NCBI RefSeq assembly: GCF_003574085.1
Contig: NZ_QWKZ01000004.1
Span: 1-50,641, forward strand
Length of the DNA stretch: 50,641 nucleotides
Direction of reading: 5' to 3'
Source: Meiothermus luteus
GTDB taxonomy: Bacteria > Deinococcota > Deinococci > Deinococcales > Thermaceae
Positions 1 to 8,742 of this stretch are shown piece after piece. Below the pieces are notes generated by a model. That model had not been told where the DNA came from. It ran no database searches and was given only the letters and a program-made list of their open reading frames with translations. The translations under genes and the position numbers were made by a program. The first letter of the stretch is position 1. Each line of letters opens with the position of its first letter.

Positions 1-409
1 CCGCTAGCCCGTCCACCAGTATTTTGAGGGGGGCGCGCTTTTGGGGGTTGGCCTCGAGCCGGGGCGGGCGGAACATCAAGTAGGCCGCGAGGAGCATTAC
101 CACCGCGAAGAGGCCGAGCTGCCAGACCCCCGGCACCCACTTGGACAGGTAGGCCCCCAAGTAGGTGCCCACCATCCCCGGAAGGCCGAACCAGACCACG
201 TTCCGCCAGTCAATCAGCCCTTTGCGGGCGTAGGGTATGGCCCCTACCAGCGCGATTAGGCCCACAATGGCCAGGGACTCGGCGATGGCCAGCTTGTCGG
301 GTTCGCCCACCAGGTAGACCAGGATGGGCACAGTGAGGATGGAGCCCCCCGAGCCCAGCATGCCCAGGGCCAGCCCAATCAGGACCGCGCCGGTGAGGGC
401 TAGGAGCAC
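1..409 (-). CDS. TauE/SafE family sulfite/anion exporter (partial, C-terminus off window)
   Basis: Last visible gene of the minus-strand sulfur operon; only the first 136 codons are inside the window. It starts at GTG 409 and overlaps the end of the preceding rhodanese gene by about 10 bases, so translation is probably coupled. The protein opens with a hydrophobic helix and a glycine pattern (GLALGMLGSGGSILTVPIL) typical of the TauE/SafE (TSUP) membrane family, followed by at least three more hydrophobic segments. Members of this family export sulfite, sulfoacetate or other small sulfur anions. In the Staphylococcus cst operon a tauE gene also accompanies persulfide dioxygenase genes, so export of sulfite or thiosulfate formed by the upstream enzymes is the likely job. 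Substrate is inferred from context only. Confidence 0.85.
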   Translation of the reverse strand, partial: MLLALTGAVLIGLALGMLGSGGSILTVPILVYLVGEPDKLAIAESLAIVGLIALVGAIPYARKGLIDWRNVVWFGLPGMVGTYLGAYLSKWVPGVWQLGLFAVVMLLAAYLMFRPPRLEANPQKRAPLKILVDGLA

Positions 410-747
410 AGGGCCTCCTCGGGTCTGTGGGGGGCTAGGGGGCCAGAGGTTCGCTCGAGGGGGTACCCCTGGGCGGCGTAGCCCTGGATGCCCCCCACCA
501 GCCGGCCCACCTCAAAGCCCTCGTAGGCCAGCACCTCGGCGGCCAGGCCCGCCCGGCTTCCCGTGGCGCAGAGGGTTACGATGGGGCTTCTTAGCTCGCC
601 CAGGTGCTCAAGAAGCCTCTCCAGGGGGAGGTTGCGCGAGCCTGGGATGTGCCCTAGGGCGTACTCCTCCGGCGAGCGCACATCCAGGAGCAGAGCGCCC
701 CGCTTCTGCCAAAGGGAAAGCTCGGTAGGGAAGATGTCCTGCATCAT
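400..747 (-). CDS. Single-domain rhodanese (sulfurtransferase)
   Basis: A 115-residue single rhodanese domain. I start it at ATG 747, whose ATGA overlaps the TGA of the upstream gene; the open frame extends further upstream but that part runs antisense-like inside the neighbour. The CH2A-type motif LLLDVRSPEEYALGHIPGS and the active-site loop with cysteine (LCATGSRAG) are present, so it should form a cysteine persulfide. The loop differs from the CRSG type of its neighbours, which suggests a different partner or substrate. Fifth gene of the operon, ahead of the TauE-like exporter. Role: relay of sulfane sulfur from persulfide or thiosulfate; exact acceptor unknown. Confidence 0.85.
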   Translation of the reverse strand: MMQDIFPTELSLWQKRGALLLDVRSPEEYALGHIPGSRNLPLERLLEHLGELRSPIVTLCATGSRAGLAAEVLAYEGFEVGRLVGGIQGYAAQGYPLERTSGPLAPHRPEEALCS

Positions 748-1085
748 TTCACCGGTAGCTTCGCCCGCTTCCAGGCCTCCAGGCCGCCCGCCAGGTTGTA
801 CGCCCGGTAGCCTTTCTCGGCCAAAAAGCGGGCGGCCTGGGCGCTGCGGGCCCCACTGCGGCACTGGCAGATGATTTCCTTGTCCCTAGGAAGCCGCTCC
901 CACTCACTGGGGAGCCTGTCCAGCGGCAGGCCCAAGGAGCCTGGGATTTTCTCCTCCTTGCGCTCTAAGGGGGTGCGCACATCCAGGATGATGGCCCCGG
1001 CCTTGGCCCTCTGGTGGGCTTCTTCTGGGCTTAGGCGGCCCACCTTGGGTCCTCCCCCGAGCAGGTTTTTGAGCCAGCCAATCAA
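744..1085 (-). CDS. Single-domain rhodanese with N-terminal amphipathic stretch
   Basis: A 113-residue protein with one rhodanese domain. The N-terminus (MIGWLKNLLGG) is a short amphipathic segment that may attach it to the membrane. The motif AIILDVRTPLER is followed by an active loop CRSGARS containing the catalytic cysteine; a second cysteine sits two residues before it (CQCRSG), so an internal disulfide or persulfide exchange is possible. It overlaps the upstream tandem rhodanese gene by 4 bases (ATG 1085 inside that gene's last codons) and the downstream rhodanese gene by ATGA. Sulfur carrier/transferase of the persulfide operon; the specific substrate cannot be read from sequence. Confidence 0.87.
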   Translation of the reverse strand: MIGWLKNLLGGGPKVGRLSPEEAHQRAKAGAIILDVRTPLERKEEKIPGSLGLPLDRLPSEWERLPRDKEIICQCRSGARSAQAARFLAEKGYRAYNLAGGLEAWKRAKLPVK

Positions 1086-1741
1086 CGCTCCACCTCTAGC
1101 CCTGCAGCCATCCAGCCGTAGGTGCCGCCCTCGAGGTTCCCCACCTGGTTTCCCTCAAAGCCCTGCCCCATCAGGTACTCCGCGGCCTGGGAGGAGCGGT
1201 TGCCCGAGGCGCAAACCAAAAGCAGCCTGCGGTCCTTGGGGAGTTGGCTGGCCTCGGCGACGAAGCGGCTTAGAGGAATGTTGACCGCCCCCGGAATGTG
1301 CCCCATAGCGTACTCGTAGGGCTCCCGCACATCCACCACATAGGCCCCTTCCCGAATCCAGGCCTGGGCCTCTTGGGGGGTGAGCTCGGTGAAGGCGGTG
1401 TGTTGGTAGACGGCCTCTTGTGGCTCGGTGTCCAGCGGCAACCCAGCCTGGTACCAGGCCAGGATGCCCCCGTCCAGGTTCAGGACGTTTGGATGCCCCT
1501 TGGCCGAGAGCCAGGCCGCAGCCTGGGCGCTGCGGGCCCCGCTGCGGCAGTAAAGCACCACCGGCGCGTCCTTGGGAATCTCCTGGTACCGCGCAGCGAA
1601 CTCCGAAAGGGGGATGAGCCGGGCACCCTCAATGCGTGCCTGGGCGAACTCCTCGGGTTCCCGCACATCTACGAAAAGCGCTTTCTGTTCCTGTAACCTG
1701 CGGGCTTCGGTAGGGCTGATGTCTTTGTATAGGGTGAGCAT
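1082..1741 (-). CDS. Tandem rhodanese, both domains with active-site cysteine
   Basis: A 219-residue protein made of two rhodanese domains (about 1-105 and 112-219). Domain 1 has ALFVDVREPEEFA and loop YCRSGARSAQ; domain 2 has YVVDVREPYEYAMGHIPGA and loop VCASGNRSSQ. In most two-domain thiosulfate sulfurtransferases only the C-terminal domain keeps the cysteine; here both do, which suggests two working persulfide sites. The gene lies 12 bases after the preceding rhodanese gene and overlaps the next by 4 bases. No signal peptide is seen, so cytoplasmic. Sulfane-sulfur transfer is inferred from family and context. Confidence 0.88.
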   Translation of the reverse strand: MLTLYKDISPTEARRLQEQKALFVDVREPEEFAQARIEGARLIPLSEFAARYQEIPKDAPVVLYCRSGARSAQAAAWLSAKGHPNVLNLDGGILAWYQAGLPLDTEPQEAVYQHTAFTELTPQEAQAWIREGAYVVDVREPYEYAMGHIPGAVNIPLSRFVAEASQLPKDRRLLLVCASGNRSSQAAEYLMGQGFEGNQVGNLEGGTYGWMAAGLEVER

Positions 1742-1753
1742 CTTCTTCCTCTC

Positions 1754-2062
1754 CTAAACGGGGCTTGCACAGGGAATTCCAGCCTCGCGCCAGGCCTTTA
1801 TCCCTCCCTCGAGCTGCCAGACCCTCTTGTAGCCCAGCTTCTGCAAGGTTTTGAGGGCTTCCTGGGAGCGGTTGCCGCTGCGGCAGTAAAGCAGGGTGGG
1901 CGCCTCGCGCTCGAGGTACAAGGGGGCCAGCTTCTCCAGCTTGGATAAGGGCAGCCTTATCGCCCCTGGTAGGACGCCTTCGGCCCACTCATGGGGCTCA
2001 CGGATGTCTACCACCCGGTAGCGCTCTAGGGTCTGGTAAGCAACCCGCACATCCAGGTTCAC
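1754..2062 (-). CDS. Single-domain rhodanese
   Basis: A 102-residue rhodanese domain immediately downstream (22-base gap) of the persulfide dioxygenase gene. It shows RVVDIREPHEWAEGVLPGA near the N-terminus and the active loop YCRSGNRSQEA with the catalytic cysteine near residue 60. An AGGAGG-like ribosome site precedes ATG 2062. Cytoplasmic by lack of signal peptide. As the first gene after the dioxygenase it is a good candidate to deliver persulfide to that enzyme or to take thiosulfate sulfur from it. This direction of flow is inference. Confidence 0.87.
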   Translation of the reverse strand: MNLDVRVAYQTLERYRVVDIREPHEWAEGVLPGAIRLPLSKLEKLAPLYLEREAPTLLYCRSGNRSQEALKTLQKLGYKRVWQLEGGIKAWREAGIPCASPV

Positions 2063-2084
2063 AATCCACCTCCTAGACCGGGGC

Positions 2085-3527
2085 TTAGGCGCCCACCAGG
2101 GCCAGGGCAGGGCTTTTTTCTATGGGGAAGCCCTCCTGTTGCCAGGCCCGGATACCTCCAGTCAAGTTGATGAGGTTGGTGAAGCCGGCCCCCATCAGGG
2201 CGCTGATGGCGGTAGAGGAGCGGTCACCGCCCAGGCAGTGCACCACCACCGGTTTGTCCTTGGGTATCTGGCTCAGGTGCCGCATTACCCGACCGGCATG
2301 GATGTTCAGGGCCCCTGGGATGTGGCCGGATTTGTACTCGTCGGCCCCACGCACGTCCAGGATGAACACCTCACCCTTCTCCCAGCGGGCCTTGGCCTCG
2401 GCTGCGGTGATTTGGGGGACGGTTCTTAGCTCCCCCTCGGCATAGCCTTCCAGGGTTGGGATGAACCCCACCACCCGGTCCAGCCCAATGCGGACGAGCT
2501 GCTTGACCAGCTCCGGCACCCGCTCGGCTGAGGCCAGCAAGACCAGGTCACGTTCGTAGGGCAGCAGCCAGCCTGCCCAGGTGGAGAAGTTCTTGCCCGC
2601 GGGGATGTTGATGGCCCCCTCGAGGTGCCCCCCAGCAAAGGCCAGCTTGTCCCGGGTGTCTACCAGCAGGGCCCCTTCGGCCAGCCGCCGGCGGAAGGCC
2701 TCAGGGGTGAGCTGGGGAGGCTCGGGAAGCCTGCCCAGGATGGGCATCCCGTCCCGGTTGAGCTGCTTCATCTGGGCGAAGTAGTAGGGGGCCTCAGGCT
2801 GGCCCGAGAGCAGGGCCTTTACAAAGCCTTCCTCGTCGTTCCTACGCAGGTAGTCGGCCCACCAGGCGAAGCGGCGCTCATAGCCCACGGTGGTGCTGGC
2901 CACCGCGCCCAACCCCTTGCCGCAGGCGCTGCCGGCTCCGTGCCCGGGCCATACCTGTACGTAGTCGGGGAGGGTGAGGAACTTTTCCTTGAGGCTTCGG
3001 AACAGCCGGCGGGCCCCCGGCTCGGCGGTGCCTTGGATTCCGGCCGCCTCCTCTAGGAGGTCGGGGCGGCCCACATCCCCTACGAACACGAAATCGCCGG
3101 TCAGGAAGTAGCCCGGCTCGCTGGCCACTGCGCCGTCCTGCACCAGGAAGCTCAGGTGCTCGGGGGTGTGCCCGGGGGTGTGCACCGCGGTGAGGGTAAG
3201 GTTGCCGATTTTAATCTGGTCCCCGTCCTTGAGGAGCTGGTGGTCAAAGCCCTCTAGGCCATTGTACTTCCAGTTTTCGTCCCCCTCGTCGCTTAGGTAG
3301 AGCCTGGCCCCAGTGGCCTTGGCCAGTTCGCGCGCCCCGGAGAGGTAGTCGGCGTGGATGTGGGTCTCGGCAACGGCCACAATCCGCATCCCGTTCTTTT
3401 GTGCCTCGTTCAGGTAAACCTGGATGTCCCGGCGAGGGTCCACCACCACCGCCACCCCCGCGGCCTGACAGCCGATGAAGTAGCTCCCTTGAGCCAAGCC
3501 TTCCTCGTAGATGTGCTTGAAGAGCAT
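2085..3527 (-). CDS. CstB-like persulfide dioxygenase with pseudo-rhodanese and rhodanese domains
   Basis: A 480-residue first gene of the sulfur operon. Residues 1-250 are a metallo-beta-lactamase fold of the ETHE1/persulfide dioxygenase branch: metal motif THIHADYLSG, then HTPGHTPEH, the aspartate in LTGDFVFVGDVGRPDL and the late histidine in VWPGHGAGSACG. Residues about 275-365 form a rhodanese-like domain whose loop (LLASAERVPE) has no cysteine and is therefore inactive; residues about 375-470 form an active rhodanese domain with VHCLGGDRSS. This three-part order matches Staphylococcus aureus CstB, which oxidises low-molecular-weight persulfides and yields thiosulfate. Start ATG 3527 has a strong AGGAGG 8 bases upstream (3535-3540). 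Expression is probably controlled by the twin operators at 3553-3594. Confidence 0.9.
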   Translation of the reverse strand: MLFKHIYEEGLAQGSYFIGCQAAGVAVVVDPRRDIQVYLNEAQKNGMRIVAVAETHIHADYLSGARELAKATGARLYLSDEGDENWKYNGLEGFDHQLLKDGDQIKIGNLTLTAVHTPGHTPEHLSFLVQDGAVASEPGYFLTGDFVFVGDVGRPDLLEEAAGIQGTAEPGARRLFRSLKEKFLTLPDYVQVWPGHGAGSACGKGLGAVASTTVGYERRFAWWADYLRRNDEEGFVKALLSGQPEAPYYFAQMKQLNRDGMPILGRLPEPPQLTPEAFRRRLAEGALLVDTRDKLAFAGGHLEGAINIPAGKNFSTWAGWLLPYERDLVLLASAERVPELVKQLVRIGLDRVVGFIPTLEGYAEGELRTVPQITAAEAKARWEKGEVFILDVRGADEYKSGHIPGALNIHAGRVMRHLSQIPKDKPVVVHCLGGDRSSTAISALMGAGFTNLINLTGGIRAWQQEGFPIEKSPALALVGA

Positions 3528-3549
3528 AGGCGATCCTCCTGCTCCATAC

Positions 3550-3577
3550 GATATATCCCTATGGGGTATATTGTCAA
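3550..3577 (-). promoter_or_regulatory. Promoter of the sulfur operon
   Basis: On the minus strand a perfect -35 box TTGACA (3572-3577) is followed after 16 bases by TATATC (3550-3555). Transcription would start near 3543, leaving a leader of about 16 bases that contains AGGAGG before ATG 3527. The palindrome at 3553-3569 fills the -35/-10 spacer and a second palindrome touches the upstream side of the -35 box, so a bound repressor would block RNA polymerase. Confidence 0.75.
3553..3569. promoter_or_regulatory. CsoR/CstR-type operator 1
   Basis: 17-bp inverted repeat ATATCCC-TAT-GGGGTAT, seven bases each side of a 3-base centre. It sits between the -35 and -10 boxes of the sulfur operon. The form AT-rich flank, C-run, short centre, G-run, AT-rich flank is that of operators bound by CsoR-family repressors; the persulfide sensor CstR of this family controls homologous operons in Firmicutes. 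No csoR/cstR gene lies in this window. Confidence 0.7.
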
Positions 3578-3594
3578 ATACCCCCCTGGGATAT
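3578..3594. promoter_or_regulatory. CsoR/CstR-type operator 2
   Basis: Second 17-bp copy, ATACCCC-CCT-GGGATAT, same arm lengths and centre length as operator 1. Its centre is 25 bp from that of operator 1 and it abuts the -35 box on the upstream side. Both copies fit ATAYCCC-N3-GGGRTAT. Two sites of the same design at one promoter argue against chance. Confidence 0.7.
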
Positions 3595-3650
3595 TAAGCC
3601 CTTTCCCTGAGCATAAGGCTCCAGCCTCCTCGCGCGTAACCCCAGGGTAG

Positions 3651-3689
3651 GCATAACCTTTCATCTGAGCAAATAGCAAAAGGTTATGC
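3651..3689. promoter_or_regulatory. Inverted repeat upstream of lysR-type gene, probable LTTR operator
   Basis: Perfect 11-bp arms GCATAACCTTT (3651-3661) and AAAGGTTATGC (3679-3689) separated by 17 bases. The repeat ends 38 bases before the LysR-type start codon and is separate from the CsoR-like operators. LysR-type regulators usually bind interrupted dyads next to their own gene, so autoregulation is the simplest reading. A weak -10 (TATGAT, 3708-3713) follows it. Confidence 0.55.
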
Positions 3690-3727
3690 ACCTCTTCACG
3701 TTTGGGGTATGATGGCGGTGGCCGAGT

Positions 3728-4633
3728 ATGCGCCTAAATCCCCGCTACCTGGTGGTTTTCTGTGTGGTGGCCGAGCTGCGCAGCTTGAGCCGGGCTGCCG
3801 AGGTCCTGAACCTCAGCCAGCCTGCGGTGAGCAAGACCCTAAAAGCGCTGGAGAGCGTATTGCGGCAGTCCCTTTACGAGCGCACCCCACAGGGCATCGT
3901 CCTCACCGAAGCAGGTAAGGCTCTTTTGCCTTACGCCTGCGCGGTCAACCGCAGCCTGGCCCACGCCGCCCGCTTCATTCAGGAGCGGCGCTACCGGCGC
4001 GTTCCCAGGCTGGAGGTGGGCCTGGCCTGGAGCCTAATTCCCCGCTACCAAAGCCGGCTTCTCCTTTGGGCCAAGGCGCATCTGAATCGCTGCGAGCTTC
4101 ACCTAACCAACGGCACAACGTTGGAGCTGATAGAGAAGGTCTACCAGCGCGACTTGGAGGCGGCGCTGGTTTTGGGGGGCACGGACGACCTTCCCGAGCC
4201 CTTGCTGGCCCGCCGTCTTACCTCGGACGAGGTGGTGCTGGTGGTGGCCCCGGGCCATCCCTGGGCGGACCTAGGGGGGGCCGCGCTGGGGCAGCTCGAG
4301 GGCGCGGTGCTCCTGGTGCCCCAGCGCAACTCCCGTCTGCGCCTGCGCCTAGAGCAGTTCCTTGAGCGGCACGGAATTGTGCCGCAACAGGTACTGGAGT
4401 GCGGCAGCCTCTATGGGGTCAAAACCGCAGCGGCCGCCGGGTTGGGTGTGGGGCTGGCCTGCCGCTCGTTTGTGGAGCCGGAGGTCGCGGCCGGTGCGCT
4501 GCGGGCCTTGCTCATTGAGGACGCGGGCTTTTCGCTGGGGGTACACTGGGTAGCCTACCCCGAGTCGTCGGTGGACCTGGCGGCTCGAGAGCTGCTCGAG
4601 CACCTGCGGGGCTACCTAGAGGCTCCTGCCTGA
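3728..4633 (+). CDS. LysR-type transcriptional regulator
   Basis: A 301-residue regulator of normal LTTR length. The N-terminal winged helix-turn-helix spans about residues 5-65, with the recognition region SLSRAAEVLNLSQPAVSKTL and the wing YERTPQGIVLTEAGKAL. Residues about 90-295 form the periplasmic-binding-type effector domain. Start ATG 3728 is chosen because the LTTR pattern begins immediately (MRLNPRYLVVF). It is divergent from the sulfur operon, with 200 bases between the start codons, and ends inside the 3' end of trmL on the other strand (22-base overlap). Control of the sulfur operon, of itself, or of a distant sulfur gene are all possible; the effector is unknown. Confidence 0.85.
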   Translation: MRLNPRYLVVFCVVAELRSLSRAAEVLNLSQPAVSKTLKALESVLRQSLYERTPQGIVLTEAGKALLPYACAVNRSLAHAARFIQERRYRRVPRLEVGLAWSLIPRYQSRLLLWAKAHLNRCELHLTNGTTLELIEKVYQRDLEAALVLGGTDDLPEPLLARRLTSDEVVLVVAPGHPWADLGGAALGQLEGAVLLVPQRNSRLRLRLEQFLERHGIVPQQVLECGSLYGVKTAAAAGLGVGLACRSFVEPEVAAGALRALLIEDAGFSLGVHWVAYPESSVDLAARELLEHLRGYLEAPA

Positions 4634-5085
4634 CCCCAGCCGTAAATCTGCCGCAGCGCCTCGTACACCCCCACGCCCACCGCGACCGCCAGGTTGAGCG
4701 AGCGGGTCCCTTTCCCAGGCATGGGGATGCACACCGCGGGGAACGCCTCCAGCACCTCTGGGGGAAGCCCCCGGCTCTCCGGGCCGAACAGCAGGTAGTC
4801 GCCGGGGCGGTAGTGGGCTGCGGTGTGGGGGCAAGAGGCCTTGCTGCTAAAAGCCCAAAGCCGGGCGTCCTGAGGCAAAGAGCGCAAGAAGGCCTCCCAG
4901 GAGTCGTGCAGGGCGATGTCTGCCTCCGGCCAGTAGTCCAACCCGGCCCGTTTGAGCTTGGGGCTTCCCCGGCGGAAGCCGAGCGGGCGGATTAGGTGCA
5001 GCTCTGCTCCCGTAACCGCGCAGGTTCGGGCGATGTTGCCGGTGTTCTGGGGAATTTCGGGTTGGTAGAGCACGACCTTTACCAT
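4612..5085 (-). CDS. trmL: tRNA (cytidine/uridine-2'-O-)-methyltransferase TrmL
   Basis: A 157-residue single-domain SPOUT methyltransferase. It has the N-terminal motif NTGNIARTCAVTGAELHLI, motif 2 LFGPESRGLP and motif 3 IPMPGKGTRSLNLAVAVGV that together form the knotted AdoMet site. TrmL methylates the ribose of wobble base 34 in certain leucine tRNAs. The length and motifs match the short TrmL group rather than the longer SpoU/TrmH proteins. The 3' end overlaps the convergent lysR-type gene by 22 bases. The start ATG 5085 lies 5 bases downstream, in transcription order, of the DUF190 stop, so the two may be co-transcribed with crcB. Confidence 0.92.
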   Translation of the reverse strand: MVKVVLYQPEIPQNTGNIARTCAVTGAELHLIRPLGFRRGSPKLKRAGLDYWPEADIALHDSWEAFLRSLPQDARLWAFSSKASCPHTAAHYRPGDYLLFGPESRGLPPEVLEAFPAVCIPMPGKGTRSLNLAVAVGVGVYEALRQIYGWGQAGASR

Positions 5086-5089
5086 GGGC

Positions 5090-5420
5090 TCAGTCGCGGG
5101 AGCGGTACTGGATGACCTCCACCTTCTCCATGGTCACAAGCCCCTCTGCACCATTCGCTCGAGGGTGGGCAGGAAGGCCCGAATTTTCTCCTCGGTGTCC
5201 ACAATCTCAATGCAGATTGGGAGGTCCTCGCAGAGCTGCAGAATCTTGGCGGTGTGGATGCGGGAATGAGCCCCAAAGCCCATCCCTTTAAAACGGTGGC
5301 CCCCGCCAGGCCGGTCTTCTTGGCCTCTAGGACGATGGCCTCGTAGAGAGGCTGCCCCTGCCACTTGTCGGATTCCCCCAGAAAGATTCGCAACAGCTCG
5401 GCTTCTCCCTCGAGCTTCAC
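5090..5420 (-). pseudogene. DUF190 family protein, two single-base frameshifts
   Basis: A DUF190 coding region that can only be read by changing frame twice. It begins at GTG 5420 with GGGAGGTGGCT before it, reading KLEGEAELLRIFLGESDKW and LAGATVLKG. One base is missing in the G-run at 5284-5286; after it the frame reads MGFGAHSRIHTAKILQL and IVDTEEKIRAFLPTLERMV. A second base is missing in the G-run at 5141-5144, after which the frame ends VTMEKVEVIQYRSRD and TGA at 5090. With both bases restored the protein is 110 residues, the normal DUF190 length. The gene overlaps the crcB stop codon, the usual crcB-DUF190 pairing. Either a recent pseudogene or homopolymer sequencing errors; I favour errors because everything else is conserved. 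Confidence 0.8.
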
Positions 5421-5839
5421 AGCCACCTCCCGGCTAGGCGATAGGCAAGAAGGACCAGCAAGAATCCCAGAACCACGCTGCCCAGCACGTACAAGGAGGC
5501 CTTGAACCACTCCCCTTGCTGCACCAGCGCAAGGGTTTCCCAGCTAAAGGTGGAGAAGGTGGTGTAGCCCCCCAGCACCCCCACCGCCAAAAGCAGCCGC
5601 CACTCAGGGCTGAGGGCCCCCTCCAGGCTGAGCCGCAGCACAACACCGATAAAGAAGCTTCCGGTGATGTTGATTAAGAATGTGCTCCAAGGGAACCCGG
5701 GCCCGCTCAGGGCCTGTACCCAGGCCCCCAGTCCGTAGCGCAGGAGCGCCCCGATGGCCCCGCCCAGCGCCACCAATAAGTACCGCTCCACGCCGATAAG
5801 TATTCTTCTAAAGCCCTCCTTAATCCAGGCCCCTGTCAT
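5417..5839 (-). CDS. crcB: Fluoride ion channel/exporter CrcB (Fluc)
   Basis: A 140-residue membrane protein with four hydrophobic helices. Signature stretches are VALGGAIGALLRYGLG, INITGSFFIGV (the polar-track Asn/Gly helix) and GGYTTFSTFSWET (the Phe/Thr/Ser fluoride pathway). Fluc channels export fluoride as antiparallel dimers. ATG 5839 is the far start; a GTG at 5791 (beginning VERYLLVALGG) would fit the usual family N-terminus better, so the first 16 residues are doubtful. The stop overlaps the DUF190 start (GTGA). It is divergent from the lipoprotein gene at 5871 with only 31 bases between; I see no fluoride riboswitch in that space. Confidence 0.92.
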   Translation of the reverse strand: MTGAWIKEGFRRILIGVERYLLVALGGAIGALLRYGLGAWVQALSGPGFPWSTFLINITGSFFIGVVLRLSLEGALSPEWRLLLAVGVLGGYTTFSTFSWETLALVQQGEWFKASLYVLGSVVLGFLLVLLAYRLAGRWL

Positions 5840-5858
5840 CCTCTAAGAAAACCTAAGC

Positions 5859-5864
5859 TAGACT
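5859..5864 (+). promoter_or_regulatory. -10 box of a leaderless transcript
   Basis: TAGACT lies exactly 6 bases before ATG 5871. In Deinococcus and Thermus such a -10 close to the start codon marks leaderless mRNAs. No ribosome-binding site is present, which agrees. No clear -35 box is seen. Confidence 0.55.
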
Positions 5865-5870
5865 TTAGGG

Positions 5871-6367
5871 ATGAGATTTCTGGGCTTTTTCTTGCTCTTG
5901 CTGGTGGGCTGCGCACCGCAGGTAGGGTTTGGCGATAAGGAGCGGCGTGAGTGGGGCTTGCAACCTGTCATCAGCGATTTTGCCCCCGACCGGGGTGAGG
6001 GGGCCAAGTATAGGCTGCGCGAGCGGGTGTTTTTCAGCTTTACCCTAAGCCAGCCAGGCTACGTGACCCTGGTTACCATGGACCCCGATGGAACCACGGT
6101 GGTCCTCGAGCGCAACGTGCAATTGCCCGCAGGAAAGCACACCTTTCCCTTGGCCGCCGACCGCAACGCCCAGGGCCAGGCCGCCTACTTGGTGGTGCCC
6201 CCCCTAGGGCCTTCCCGCTTTAGGCTCCTGTACACCAGCACCCCAGCCCCCAGCCGCGAGTTGTTTCGGGGCAAGCTGAGCAACGAAGAGTTCAACCGCC
6301 ATACCCGGGCCTACCTGGGCGAAGCCCCGGTCCGCGATGTGGCCGAGACCTGGATGGAGGCGGTGCC

Positions 6368-6371
<4 letters not shown>
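5871..6371 (+). CDS. Lipoprotein with DUF4384-like domain
   Basis: A 166-residue protein with a short lipoprotein signal peptide ending in the lipobox LLVGC (Cys about residue 14), so it is lipid-anchored outside the inner membrane. The mature part contains the pattern VFFSFTLSQPGYVTLVTMDPDG followed by strands and LPAGKHTFPL, which resembles the DUF4384 beta-sandwich found in bacterial surface and kinase-associated proteins. Expressed from a probable leaderless start. The next lipoprotein gene begins 4 bases before this stop codon, so the two are translated together. Function unknown; an envelope role is inferred from the signal. Confidence 0.75.
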
Positions 6372-8736
<2,365 letters not shown>

Positions 8737-8742
8737 GGCTCC

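Noticed and set aside
324-1319. Plus-strand open frames opposite the rhodanese genes
   Set aside because: Pro/Arg/Ser-rich shadows of the conserved rhodanese genes.
5079-5510. 143-residue open frame as a single gene
   Set aside because: Only its middle section matches DUF190; the two ends are out of frame with the conserved parts, so it is a frameshift artefact.
5840-5870. Fluoride riboswitch before crcB
   Set aside because: Only 31 bases separate the divergent starts and no crcB-motif pseudoknot pattern is seen.
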